DNA from: Immersiella caudata
Taxonomy: Eukaryota; Ascomycota; Sordariomycetes; Sordariales; Lasiosphaeriaceae
Direction: 5' to 3'
Assembly: GCA_030512335.1 (NCBI GenBank)
Contig: JAULSU010000002.1
Location: forward strand, 1,054,001-1,118,000
Length of the DNA: 64,000 nucleotides
Below the pieces are notes generated by a model, which saw only the letters and a program-made list of their open reading frames with translations, ran no database searches and had not been told where the DNA came from. Shown one piece after another: positions 13,362 to 24,007 of this stretch. Positions within the stretch are counted from its first letter, which is position 1; every line of letters begins with the position of its first letter. Position numbers and translations under genes: made by a program.

Positions 13362-16153
13362 ATGGAGTTCAACATCGAGTAAGGCCGCTCCCTGTGAGCT
13401 TTGGCAACGGATTTCATCAATGGAAGCTCATTGGGAATGAATATAGCGATCTGCCGGTTCTCTTCCCGTACCCTCGCATCTATCCAGGCATGTTTCTCTG
13501 TGCAGTGGACTTCCACCTTTGTGCTAACGTCTGGCAGAGCAATATGCGTAAGTTCTGCGGACTGAGAAAACTAGAATTTTGTGGGATTTTTGTTGACCTT
13601 GGGTCCGGTTGTCAAAATGCAGATATATGTGCGATTTGAAGAGTGAGAATGGCCGACTCTCCAACTGTTTGATGTGCGCTAAACCCATGCAGAAACACTC
13701 GATGCGGGTGGACACTGCGTCTTGGAGATGCCTTCGGGCACAGGCAAGACCGTTACTTTGCTCTCGCTCATCGTAGCGTACCAGCAGCACTACCCGGAGC
13801 ATCGCAAGCTCATTTATTGCTCGCGAACCATGTCTGAGATCGAAAAGGCATTGGTGGAGCTGAAAGAGCTGATGAAGTTCCGAGCGCAACGGCTCGGCCG
13901 CGAGGAGGATTTCAGAGGTCTTGGACTTACCAGTCGAAAGAACCTCTGCCTGCATCCCTCGGTGAAGCGGGAGAAGAGCGGGAGTGTCGTCGACGCTCGT
14001 TGCCGGAGCTTAACGGCTGGGTTTGTCAAGGAGAAGAAGGAAAAGGGAGAGGACGTCGACGTGTGCATCTACCACGATGTGCGTATTCGACCTTGTTTTG
14101 CGCCGTCCATGTCTGCTGACATGCTCTCAGAACCTCGACCTCCTTGAGCCCCACAACCTGATCCCCAACGGAGTGTGGACGCTGGACGGCCTCTTGCGGT
14201 ACGGGGAGCAACGAAAACAATGCCCCTATTTCACCGCCCGACGGATGATGCAATTCTGCAACGTCATCATCTACTCTTACCACTACCTTTTAGATCCCAA
14301 GATTGCGGAACGCGTGTCCAAGGATCTTTCGAAAGACTGCATCGTCGTGTTCGACGAAGCGCACAACATCGACAACGTGTGCATCGAGTCTCTCAGCACA
14401 GATATCACGGAGGACTCTCTGAGGAGGGCTACGAGGGGAGCGCAGAACCTCGAAGCCAAGATCAATGATATGCGAGATTCCGACGAGAAGAAATTACAGG
14501 ATGAGTACGAGAAGCTGGTTGAGGGACTTCGGGGGGCAGACGAGGGGCGCCAAGAAGATGCGTTTATGTCTAATCCAGGTACGTCGCTTGATCAAAATCT
14601 ACAACTCGATATTCCTTTGCTAATTGACCCTATAGTTCTTCCGGATGACCTTCTTAAAGAAGCGGTTCCCGGAAATATCAGGAGGGCAGAGCACTTTGTC
14701 TCTTTCCTCCGGCGTTTCATTGAGTACTTGAAGGTACTGCCGCCCCTTCCTAGGAAATCAGCGAGACAAGTTTGCTAATATTCTTGTGCAGACCAGAATG
14801 AAGGTCCGACAGGTTATCTCTGAGACGCCCGAGTCTTTCCTCACCCATCTCAAAGAGTACACCTTCATCGAGAAGAAACCGCTGAGGTTCTGCGCCGAGC
14901 GATTGACTTCGCTGGTGAGGACGCTGGAGCTCACAAATATCGAAGACTACCAACCCCTCCAAGAAGTTGCAACGTTTGCGACTCTCGTAGCAACCTACGA
15001 GAAGGGTTTCCTTCTGATCCTCGAGCCCTACGAATCAGATACGGCCGAAGTCCCCAACCCAGTCCTGCACTTCACCTGCCTGGACGCGGCCATTGCCATC
15101 AAGCCCGTGTTCGACCGGTTCAGCTCGGTGGTCATCACCTCCGGTACCATCTCCCCGCTGGAGATGTACCCCAAAATGCTAGGCTTCAACACGGTCGTCC
15201 AAGAATCCTACAGCATGACGCTGGCCCGCAAATCCTTCCTCCCAATGATCGTAACCCGCGGAAGCGACCAAGCCTCCATCTCCACCAGCTTCCAAGTCCG
15301 CAACGAGCCCAGCGTGGTTAGAAACTACGGCAGCCTCCTCACCGAGTTTGCACGCATCACCCCGGACGGCATGGTTGTCTTCTTCCCCTCGTACCTCTAC
15401 ATGGAATCCATCATCTCCATGTGGCAAGGCATGGGCATCCTCGACGAAGTCTGGAAGCACAAGCTCATCCTGGTCGAGACGCCCGACGCGCAGGAAACCT
15501 CCCTCGCCCTCGAGACCTACCGCACCGCCTGCTGCAAGGGCCGCGGCGCCGTCATGCTGTGCGTGGCGCGTGGTAAAGTCTCCGAAGGCATTGATTTCGA
15601 CCACCACTACGGACGCACCGTGCTCTGCATCGGCGTCCCCTTCCAGTACACAGAGTCCCGCATCCTCAAGGCGCGCCTAGAATTCCTCCGCGAGACGTAC
15701 CGCATTCGTGAAAACGACTTCCTCTCTTTCGACGCCATGCGTCACGCCGCGCAGTGCCTGGGTCGTGTCCTCCGCGGCAAAGACGACTACGGAATCATGG
15801 TCCTGGCGGATCGGCGGTTCCAAAAGAAACGCGCCCAGCTGCCCAAGTGGATTAGCCAGGCTTTGCTGGACGCCGATACAAACTTGAGCACGGACATGGC
15901 GGTGAGCGCGGCTAGGAGGTTTCTGAAGGTGATTGCGCAGCCTTTTCCGACGTCGGCGCAGGAGGGAGTGAGCATTTGGACGAAGGAGGATCTGAAGGCG
16001 CATCAGGAGAAGATGGCGAATGAGTTGATTTTAGAGTTGCAGGCTCAGCAGGCGCAGCAAGCGCAGGTGGCTGCGCAGGTGGTGGAGAGGGAGGATAGTG
16101 ACTATGAGATGGATGATGATGATGAGGCTGCGATGATGGAGCTGGGTGCGTAA
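13362..16153 (+). CDS. rad3: Rad3/XPD DNA helicase of TFIIH
   Basis: 5'-3' superfamily-2 helicase subunit of TFIIH, acting in nucleotide excision repair and transcription initiation. Eight exons: 13362-13378, 13447-13487, 13538-13547, 13623-13642, 13693-14078, 14131-14578, 14636-14733 and 14792-16153, giving 793 aa, the usual fungal length. The N-terminus MEFNIDDLPVLFPYPRIYPE is reconstructed from micro-exons. Walker A GTGKT has K48. The four Fe-S cluster cysteines are present (contexts NLCLHP, ARCRSL, DVCIYH, KQCPYF). The DEAH box is at 233-236. Motif V is ARGKVSEGIDF and motif VI QCLGRVLRGKDDYG. A Gln/Ala-rich segment and an acidic C-terminal tail follow. The second intron (13488-13537) needs a GC-AG splice, with a clear GCTAAC branch site. 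I see no frameshift or missing catalytic residue. Confidence 0.97.
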
Positions 16154-16609
16154 GGGTTGAGGTTGAAGGGTGGTGAGTGTATAGTAGAATGGACATGGAA
16201 GGGTACAGATAGTTTGTTATGGGATAATTTAGGGGGTGCAAACAAATCACCATTTCTGCACCGTTAGTGGTTTAGAGTGTTGACTGCCCCCTGAAGGATC
16301 ATGATGGTGATGTGTGCAGCCGACAAAACATCCCGGACATAATCATGATCGCCAAGTTTCTTGGATCACTCCCCTGTGTCAACGACGCAGCAATCTTGAG
16401 TAACCACAGATTGCACAAGCTCTTCTCCGTATCAGCCATCACTAACGGCACCTTCTGAGCGCCCCCACTTTTAATTTCTGAGCTTATCGAGACCTGTCTT
16501 TCTGTTTGCTCATCTTCCATGCCCAAGGCTCTATCGAGCCCAGGTCACCCAAGTCACCCAAGTCACCCCACCTCCAGCAGCTCCCCGTAGAATATGGGAC
16601 CATCCGCTT
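16154..16609. other. Intergenic, rad3 3' region
   Basis: 3' untranslated region of rad3 and spacer. A short repeat of CAAGTCACC units lies at about 16545-16575. Nothing else seen. Confidence 0.5.
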
Positions 16610-17260
16610 TCAGCAATTTACCTGGTAAGCCTTCCACCAGCCGTGCATTCTCATGATCAACATGGCCCGAGATGACAAAAGCCTATGCTGGGCGCAAACA
16701 CTCGGTGCCTCGCACCAGATCATGGTGATCATAAAACTCATCTCGCGCAGCCGGCCGGCCGGCTTCGTCCACGAGAACGATGTTCTGGCTCGAAATTTCC
16801 GTGAACGACATGGTATGTTGCTTGCGGCCACCGGGTTGGTCACGATGACGCCTGAGAACTGCGCGAGGAATACCATGTAGAGACTTTGGATCTGCGCTTT
16901 TCGGGCCAGACCGAGTTTCTTGGTCCACGACTTGGTCGGGCTGGACACCGGATCTGTCTGAGCGCATCTTCAAGCGCGGGTAGGCTGTTTCGCCGAGCTT
17001 GCCCACGGGCTACACAATCGAAACAGCCCACCTAGTCCCGAAAGAGGAGCGTCTATGGTACACAGCGAACCCGATATCGACAACAAAGCCAACATCCTCC
17101 CACTCCGAAAAGACATCCACAAATGTTTTGATGCCCGATGATTCGCCACGGTAGTTGCAGTGGCAACCGCCACGAAGCAAATAGGCCGCTCAGGTTTCAA
17201 CTCGCCTGTCCAACCAGAAAAGGGGGAATGGGTGTGGCGATGAGGTGAGTCCTTCGCTCC
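16610..17260 (-). pseudogene. Degenerate helicase/P-loop ATPase-like relic
   Basis: Protein-like segments occur in order on the minus strand but in different frames. They run GELKPERPICFVAVATATTV (about 17200-17140), FVDVFSEWEDVGFVVDIGFA (about 17125-17065), GETAYPRLK (about 16995), QFSGVIVTNPVAASNIP (about 16865-16815), IVLVDEAG (about 16775-16755) and LREMSFMITMIWCEAP (about 16750-16700). IVLVDEAG looks like a Walker B/DEAx box, and the order resembles fungal superfamily-1 helicase-like ATPases; that assignment is my inference. A GGCC-repeat slip at about 16748-16760 separates IVLVDEAG from LREMSF, and an in-frame stop follows the VDIGFA segment. No Walker A or full-length frame is visible, so I call it a broken fragment. 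Confidence 0.4.
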
Positions 17261-18619
17261 CTCAGATTTGATGTTCGAGATTTGCATCCTCCCTTCTAAT
17301 GGCATACCGCTTCAAAGCGTGTATTCACGGGAGTCTTGTCACATCCCCGGGGCTCTTGATGGAGACGAGCAGAGCTTCGGGGGCTTACTGGATATACTTG
17401 TAAACTATCAACCTGTAAGCACCGGCGCTGCTGATGCCTTGACCAAGATTCTCACACGAGCCATCACACGGGTGGCGCACGGGGCGGCAAGTCACCCCCA
17501 GCGCGGTGGCAAAACCTCTGCGCGGAATCTCCGGTGTCCTGTCTATCGATTGTGAGTTGCCAGACTGAGTGCGCATCCACCTTGTTTGGATAGGAGGCAT
17601 TGTTGTCGCCCTGTCGCGCACTCGCCGCGCCGCCCGGGAGCTGGACAAAGTCTGCCTACCTAGGGTAGAATGACCCTATCTCCCTCTTCCTCACCAAGGT
17701 CCCTCATACGCTTCGAGTCGTCATGCGCTACGTGTTGCCACACTTTGTTTTCCCTTTCCCGCCTCGATTGCGGCTCCATGCAGACTAAAAGCTCGGGACC
17801 GCAGAGAGGCTTCCTCTCTTCCTCTCTTCTCCTGGATGAGACGACATTGTGACATCCCGATCGCAGGTTGCGGAGATTGAACTTTAAAGATTACTATTAT
17901 ATACATAGTAGGTCGTTTCTAAATTCCCAATGGTCTAACCCAAGGGGCAACCAGCAGCACGTTCGTGCTAAGCGTTAATAACCAAAGGGGTGTTCAAGGC
18001 CCTGTGCTCCTTTATACGGGCGTAAATCGAACATGATATGGCGCTCTGTCTCGGCCTCGCTGGCCGGGCAGACAAGTTCAACATGGCCTCTCCCACATGG
18101 CCTCTCCCGCATGGCGCAGCGTGCTCGACCGATTGGCCCAAATTCGTGAGTAACCACGTCGGCTTGCTGGTAGATGTATGGGCAGTCCGGCTACATCCTC
18201 CGAGTATAATGCCGAGAATTCGTCTTCAGTCCCAAGGGTGGTGCCGGATGGACGATATCGTTGCTGGATCAGAAGCGCCCTGCGGTGCTGGAGGTCTGCC
18301 CATCCAGCATGCGTAGCGCCTTGTTTCTTAGTTGGAGCCTCGCTGCTCGTGTTCTCGACACAAACAGCGGAGGGTCTTCGTGAAGAGCAAACGGGCTGCC
18401 GACATTGTCGAGTGGGCGCCTGGTGTTCCTGCTGGCCCTCGCAAAAGCTCGACATGCGTTCTCAGTCGCATGCGGGTGCAATCCCCAGCGGGCCCCTTGT
18501 TTCGGTGACCTGTATCCGTCCTGACGCCATAACCGAGCGCAAATCGCAGATCGAGAGAGGAGTGACCGTGGCCGTAGAGTGTCGTCATCGTTCAACCTTC
18601 GATAGAACATCGAGCCTCC
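17261..18619. other. Intergenic spacer
   Basis: Only overlapping short frames without motifs. The end nearest 18619 is presumably the 3' untranslated region of the minus-strand acyl-CoA-binding protein gene. Confidence 0.5.
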
Positions 18620-19609
18620 TCATCGGGATGGGAGAACCTTCCGCACATACTCCCTCATCACCCCCAACGCCCCCCTCACATGGTCCTCGAATCTCCTATC
18701 CCTCCGTCTACGCATCCACAACAGCACAAATAGCAATATCACAACATCCACAGTGACATGCTTCACCACCAACCAGAACACCCAACCCGCCCACGCCCCT
18801 ACGCTTTTCTCTTTCTTTGCCCTCCACTCTCTCCCCGTAGCGATCTGCTCCCTCAGCGCCGCAATCTCGGCCGACAACCTCACAATCGCCCTCTCCATCC
18901 TCTTGGTCCTCTTATCCCCCTTCTTGACATACTCCCCCTGACTCTCCTCCCCCTCCCCATCCTCCTCCCCCATCCTCTTCTCCGACTCATCCTGTTCGCT
19001 CATCGGGCTCAACACCTTCATCGGCCCGTCCGTCCCGCTCACCGGCGCCTGAAACTTCCTAACAATCCCTCCACCCTGATGACTCTCCCCGCTCCCGGTC
19101 TCCGACGACCTCCCCCTACTCTGACTCTCCCTCCTCCCCTCACTCCCCTCACTCCCACTATTACTCCTAACCTGCCCCCACACAAACTCCAACTCCCCCA
19201 CCAGCTCCAGCGCCGTAGGCGTATTAGCATACCGATGCATCGTCTCGATCAACGCCTCGATATACCTCCTCTTCGCCTCGGTCCTGCTCAGCCCCTTCTG
19301 CACCGCCCACGCGTCCCACTTGTCCTGCTCGCGCACTACGTCGTCTGCGCTCGCGTTCGACATGGATGTGGGTGTGGGTCGCTCCATGACGCCGTCGACG
19401 TCGCCTTCCATGGCTTGTTTGTAGAGGCCGTAGAGGCGCATGCGATCGCGTGCTGGGGGGCGGGTGGCGCCGGTTTTGGGAATTTTTTTGACGGTGTTTA
19501 GGGCGTGGACGAAGACTCGGTCTGGGAGGGAGTTTGGTGTTAGTGTGTGTGTGAGGGATGGGGGTTTGGGGCTCTCCTGGGCACGAAACGCACCTATTGA
19601 GTCGGCCAT
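18620..19609 (-). CDS. Acyl-CoA-binding protein with C-terminal membrane anchor (Atg37/ACBD5-like)
   Basis: Exon 1 is only 16 nt (19609-19594, MADSI). After a 72-nt intron (19593-19522, GTGCGT...CCCAG with an ACTAAC branch site) exon 2 runs 19521-18620, giving 305 aa starting MADSIDRVFVHALNTVKKIP. The N-terminal ACB fold shows RMRLYGLYKQAMEGDV and the KWDAW motif, residues known to contact acyl-CoA in this family. The middle is Ser/Gly/Glu-rich and disordered. A coiled-coil-like stretch (MERAIVRLSAEIAALREQI) precedes a hydrophobic segment (WVFWLVVKHVTVDVVILLFV) near the C-terminus. The layout matches the peroxisomal Atg37/ACBD4/5 group, so an acyl-CoA sensor or tether on an organelle membrane is likely. 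The intron is a multiple of three and stop-free, so retention would insert 24 residues before the domain. Confidence 0.88.
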   Translation of the reverse strand: MADSIGAFRAQESPKPPSLTHTLTPNSLPDRVFVHALNTVKKIPKTGATRPPARDRMRLYGLYKQAMEGDVDGVMERPTPTSMSNASADDVVREQDKWDAWAVQKGLSRTEAKRRYIEALIETMHRYANTPTALELVGELEFVWGQVRSNSGSEGSEGRRESQSRGRSSETGSGESHQGGGIVRKFQAPVSGTDGPMKVLSPMSEQDESEKRMGEEDGEGEESQGEYVKKGDKRTKRMERAIVRLSAEIAALREQIATGREWRAKKEKSVGAWAGWVFWLVVKHVTVDVVILLFVLLWMRRRRDRRFEDHVRGALGVMREYVRKVLPSR

Positions 19610-20510
19610 TTTGAAAACGATGGGGAGGCGGGTGCCTCGTCGTTTCGATGAGAAGAGAAACGGGGGTGGGTATGGGGAGGGAATTCGCGGGTGTTGTTGG
19701 CGAACGGTGGGTGATTTTGGTGACGGCGGGAATAATAATAACGGCGGAGGCGGCGGCGCCTTATCGGCTCTGGCGCGTCGTTGGAGGATAGATAGTACAT
19801 CCAGCGTTGGGGTCGTTGGAGCTCCCGTGTGACGGAGGAATAGCTTTTGCGCTACTCAATGGCGCGTAGGAGGACAATGTGGTGAGCTGCAAGGTGGCTA
19901 TCTCGTGCGATCATGATAGGAGGTGGCTGGCATAGCTCTGGAGGTCGTCGTCCGTCGCGCGCCGAAGGAATGGGTTGCGTCTCCAAAAAGATGATGTGAG
20001 TGCTGCTTCAGCTTCAGCGGGTGAGGGGGTTTGCCTCGGCACGCGAGTCGGTTGAGCCCGGTTGGGCCCCACTATCCCCATTTCTGGGGTTGCTGCAAAA
20101 TGCCTGGGGAAATCATCTGCAGGGGTCTGCTTCAGGGGAGCGGAGACACGTGAAAGCAGCGTGGAGCCTGAAGAAACGTTGAGGAACGAGAGGAACGTTT
20201 TCAACGTCGTATTTTCTCGTTGTCAAAGTGGTTCCTTGTGTGCAGTGCCAATTTGAATACCACAATGCCATGACCACTTGACACTTTGCACTCCATAATG
20301 CTGAATTGGTATCTACCGAGCCCATCCCCATGTGGATGTTTTTCCGTCCTCCTGCCCAACCCCGAAATTTTGAGCGGGATATCCGATGATTCGCGCCGTT
20401 GTCAGCCCGTTCGATGTTCCATTTTCCCCAGCCCTCCCATGTGATTGATGCCGCTAGTTGCCATATCGTAACGTCAACAGGTGGATTCCCGACTGCAGCG
20501 GTGAGGCGTT
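19610..20510. other. Intergenic spacer
   Basis: Upstream region of the acyl-CoA-binding gene and 3' region of the RNase III gene, both minus strand. Nothing coding is supported. Confidence 0.5.
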
Positions 20511-21716
20511 CTAGGTAGCACTCTCCGCAGCATTCGCCCCCTCGTTCTCAGCAGCAGCCGCCGCCTTTCTAGCTGCGACGTATGCCTCCTTCTTCTCGAT
20601 GAACGGCTTGAGCAGCTTCTTGTTGCCCAGAGCCATTAGCGCCGCCTTCTGTCCGGCTTCTTTTTTGCCTAGTGCAGTTCCAAATCCAAGCTGCTTGGTC
20701 TCGCCGTAGCCGTTGAAGATGCAAGCAACTGTGAACAGCGGAAGATTGGACTCCTTGTCTTTCTTCTGCGACGGCAGGTCCTGGTACTCGATCTTGGTGC
20801 CTTTGATGCCAATCAAGACCTCAAGTCTCGTCTTGGGGCTGATCTTGTCCACAGGGACTTGCTTGTCTGCTTCTTGGATATGCTTCTGGAGCGTCGGGCC
20901 CCACAAGACCTTGAGCCAATCAGCTGTTCGCTGGACACCATTTTTGGGATCCGAGAGAATGATTGCTCCCACATAGGCTTCAAACAGGTCGCCCAGGGCT
21001 TTGATGCGCATCTTGGAGCTTGCTGATGTTCCGTTGACTCGTCCTCCAGCGTTGAACTCCTCCGGAAGGTTGGCGCGCTTGTCCAATTCGTATGCTGTGG
21101 TGAAGGTCGAGAGGGTGAGGTTGCGGACAAGCAGCTCTCGGAGCTGGGCGAGTTTTCCTTCTTGGTGTCTCGGAAACGTTTGGTGAATCAACGCTGTCGC
21201 AATGACCTCCAGATATGCGTCGCCCACCCATTCCAGACGCTCGTAGTTGATGCCATTGTCATTCTGCCCAGCGTGTGTTAGAGCTGCCTTCTCTAGCTCT
21301 GGGTTGAGAACCGTAGGGAGGGGCGGCCTGGTCTTGCTGATATCGGCGGATGTCCATTTCGTGATGAACCCGGGATGCGGAACCTGCATGGAATCCTCAT
21401 TCACCAACCCTGCTGGAGTGGCAATCTGAGCAGGTTTGCCGCTCAACGCCTGAAATGAGGGGAGGAGCTTGCTGCTCAGTGACGAGAGCTTTTCTTTTGT
21501 CGAGGCTGACTGTCCGCCGCGCTGCGACCCCTCAGACTTGAGACAGCGCAGGCAGTCAATCAGCTCATCGGCATTTTCCAGGATGAGCGCGAGGGCATTC
21601 TCATCGCTGGTCGAGGTCTTCTTGTCGTCAGATTTGGCGCGTTTGGCGTGTCGTGATGACTCCGAGGATGCGACTGGCACCCCAGCCGCGTCCTGGTGGG
21701 TGCGTTTTCCGCCCAT
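20511..21716 (-). CDS. Rnt1-like RNase III
   Basis: Single-exon gene of 401 aa. A Lys/Arg-rich N-terminus (KRAKSDDKK) may be a nuclear signal. The RNase III domain carries the signature NYERLEWVGDAYLE with the expected metal-binding residues E159, E162 and D166, and the second acidic pair in ALGDLFEAYVGA (D243, E246). A double-stranded RNA-binding domain follows at about 285-375, ending LGKKEAGQKAALMAL. One RNase III domain plus one dsRBD and no helicase or PAZ domain is the Rnt1 layout (processing of pre-rRNA 3' ETS, snRNA and snoRNA precursors), not Dicer. The Ala-rich C-terminus looks unstructured. All catalytic residues I can check are present. Confidence 0.93.
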   Translation of the reverse strand: MGGKRTHQDAAGVPVASSESSRHAKRAKSDDKKTSTSDENALALILENADELIDCLRCLKSEGSQRGGQSASTKEKLSSLSSKLLPSFQALSGKPAQIATPAGLVNEDSMQVPHPGFITKWTSADISKTRPPLPTVLNPELEKAALTHAGQNDNGINYERLEWVGDAYLEVIATALIHQTFPRHQEGKLAQLRELLVRNLTLSTFTTAYELDKRANLPEEFNAGGRVNGTSASSKMRIKALGDLFEAYVGAIILSDPKNGVQRTADWLKVLWGPTLQKHIQEADKQVPVDKISPKTRLEVLIGIKGTKIEYQDLPSQKKDKESNLPLFTVACIFNGYGETKQLGFGTALGKKEAGQKAALMALGNKKLLKPFIEKKEAYVAARKAAAAAENEGANAAESAT

Positions 21717-22201
21717 GTTGTGGTGGTGAGTGAATCACTGTGTTGAAGCTGTGAACCTCCAGATCGCGAAAAGGCCGAAAACTTTCTTGATAAGGGCCCA
21801 AGCGTGGTGAGCTGTAGACGACGGGAACGCACCCCATTGGCTTAACCGACCCACTCACGATCCGATGTACCCTTGTCTTTCTCAGCTTGAGAATGGTCGT
21901 GCAGTTGAACCTCGGTGATGATTTCACGGGTATTGATGCTTTAGATATAGAAGTGTTGCATCTTATGGACCATGTCAATTCCATGACGTTCTGAAAAACG
22001 TCGTTCTCAAATTGGTTTCGGTATAACTCGGCCCCTCCAGTCCTGTGAGGCTCTTCGAGCTGACAGGGGTACGGACCGACGAACGGTAAGGCGCTCGGGC
22101 CATCGCTTAGCGTCGCGAATCGATACCAGAATCTTTAACTTCAATCCATCGCGACTTCCAGCTTCTCCCAATCGACGACGGTGTTGTCCATGTAAGCCAA
22201 G
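21717..22201. other. Shared upstream region of the RNase III and mS33 genes
   Basis: 485 nt between two divergent start codons, so a bidirectional promoter region. No coding frame is supported. Confidence 0.5.
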
Positions 22202-22677
22202 ATGTCGGTCCCACGCGCGCGCTTGCTGGACCTCATGAAGGTATTAGATGCTGTCAAATTGAGGATGAGGCAAAGCTAACCGTATTCCAGGCTCAATGCC
22301 AGCTCTTCTCGACGACGTTCAACCCCGAGGGCCTCCGACTGGGCAACAAGGTCCTGCGCAAGAGACTGCTCGGCCCGTCATTCGTGTCATACTACCCGCC
22401 GAAGCTCGTCACCCATAAGGATATGTTGAGGGAGTTTGCACCTTTCGAATTGACCATCGACAATCAGAAGGAGGATATGCGCCGGGATCACATCGCTGGG
22501 TTTGTCACATCATCACGCGCTGAAGTGTGCCTGAGCTGACCAGTTGCAGCTTGAAATTTCGCGGAAAGAGTGCGCCAAAGAAGATCAGAACCGCTCCGGA
22601 TGCGAATGGTATGTCTGCCGTTCTTGTGTGCAGTCGGAAGTCGCTAACCCCCTGCAGCGAAGAAGAAGAAGAAATAG
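22202..22677 (+). CDS. RSM27: Mitochondrial small-subunit ribosomal protein mS33
   Basis: Four exons, 22202-22240, 22291-22499, 22550-22608 and 22658-22677, give 108 aa, the usual size for mS33 (yeast Rsm27). The N-terminus MSVPRARLLDLMKAQCQLFS, the segment FNPEGLRLGNKVLRKRLLGP, the Tyr-Tyr-Pro element and the basic KFRGKSAPKKIRTAP near the end are family features. The protein ends in a run of lysines encoded by the 20-nt last exon. It is a structural component of the mitochondrial 37S subunit. The introns are 49-50 nt; the second starts with the weaker donor GTTTGT. The gene is interrupted so often that it is missed by looking only for long open frames. Confidence 0.9.
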
Positions 22678-24007
22678 AGAAGGCGAAAGTGTGCTATTAT
22701 TGTATAGAGCGCGGACTAGAATATACCCTGGACTGTCCGGAACGTTTTCACGATCAATTCTCTGCTTGAAAGATGTGCACCCCAACTGCACTGTCGATGA
22801 GTCCTCCCGCCATGGATGCAAAGAACCGGTTGTGTCTCGATCCTCCGTCTGAAAGGGACCCTTCAGACTGAAGCACGGACCAAGTGAGCGCTGGTTCGTC
22901 CGAGCGCCAAAAAATAGGGGGTTCATCCCTTTCGTCTTCATCTCAACGTCACAGTAGTTGCTTCATAGCTCAACTTACCTCTCTCCAGCTCATCTCTAGG
23001 GTCGGTCAATGGTCTTACAGATGGAACCAACCCAGGGGCTGCTGCGAGCGGCTGAGCTGACAGGGTCATTGGTTGCCAGTGATGGTGACACCCACACATC
23101 CAGGGTGCGTCCGTCTCAACAGTGCTGAGCGAATACCATCTAACTGAGGCAAGGCAAGGCAAGGCGTATGTTTGATGGGTCAGGAGGATACAAATTCAAC
23201 ATGAAAGGGGTGGTTGCGCGGCGGCAAGATGTCTCGGCCAAAAGGACTTAGTTGTGCAGAACCATATCTTGCAACCGCAGCCCATTGACCGCAGTTCTAC
23301 CACAGGATGCGAGAGGGAGTCATACCTCGGGGTGGCAGAGGCACCTCAGAGGCCTCGATACCAAATCACTACGGCTGGTCTTATCAAAAGCGGATCCGTT
23401 GGCGGCCGGTGTGTGTTGGTCTAGCTACTGAAGTTTCCGGCCGGCCAACCACGGAGGAGTCTGCGCCTTCCTTTTCGACAGCTCGATGCGGAAAAATTCC
23501 AACGCTGCTGAATTTACGGGGCTAATCTGCTGCATTCAGCTGAGAAGGTCTCCCAGCTCTGCAGAACGCTGTTTATGGAAGCCACGCTTCTTCAATTTTA
23601 CACCTCCTTCCTCTCTTCGTCTGCGAACGCCTTCCCCGACAACCTGAAGTTCGCACCCGTGCCCTTCCCCGGAGCCCGAGATCTCGACCTCGGTCCCGAG
23701 CGCCTGATATTGGGAGCTTACTGCCTGTCACGACATCGACGATTCTAATCAAGATTCATCTTCCAGTTGGTGTTTTGCGCAAGCTCTGGACCAAAAGCTC
23801 TTTCCTTCCATTTGTCTCACGTCTGTCCTTTATCTGCGTCATAATCTGCCTTGTCCCATTTCCACCGCTTTACCACAATCCCCTTCACCCCTCTCCCGGA
23901 CCAGCAATTCTTTAATACCACAGTCTCGACCATTCCACCGCTTGTCGAACACCGCCGCAGAAGCCTACAGTCATCCAGAGGATCAAGTATTCCATCCGAC
24001 CGTCGTC
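22678..24007. other. Intergenic region upstream of the Pumilio gene
   Basis: Holds the mS33 3' region and, from about 23580, a strongly pyrimidine-rich leader typical of fungal 5' untranslated regions. No coding frame is supported. Confidence 0.55.

Noticed and set aside
18758..19501. 247-codon plus-strand frame, Leu/Pro-rich
   Set aside because: Antisense shadow of the acyl-CoA-binding protein gene.
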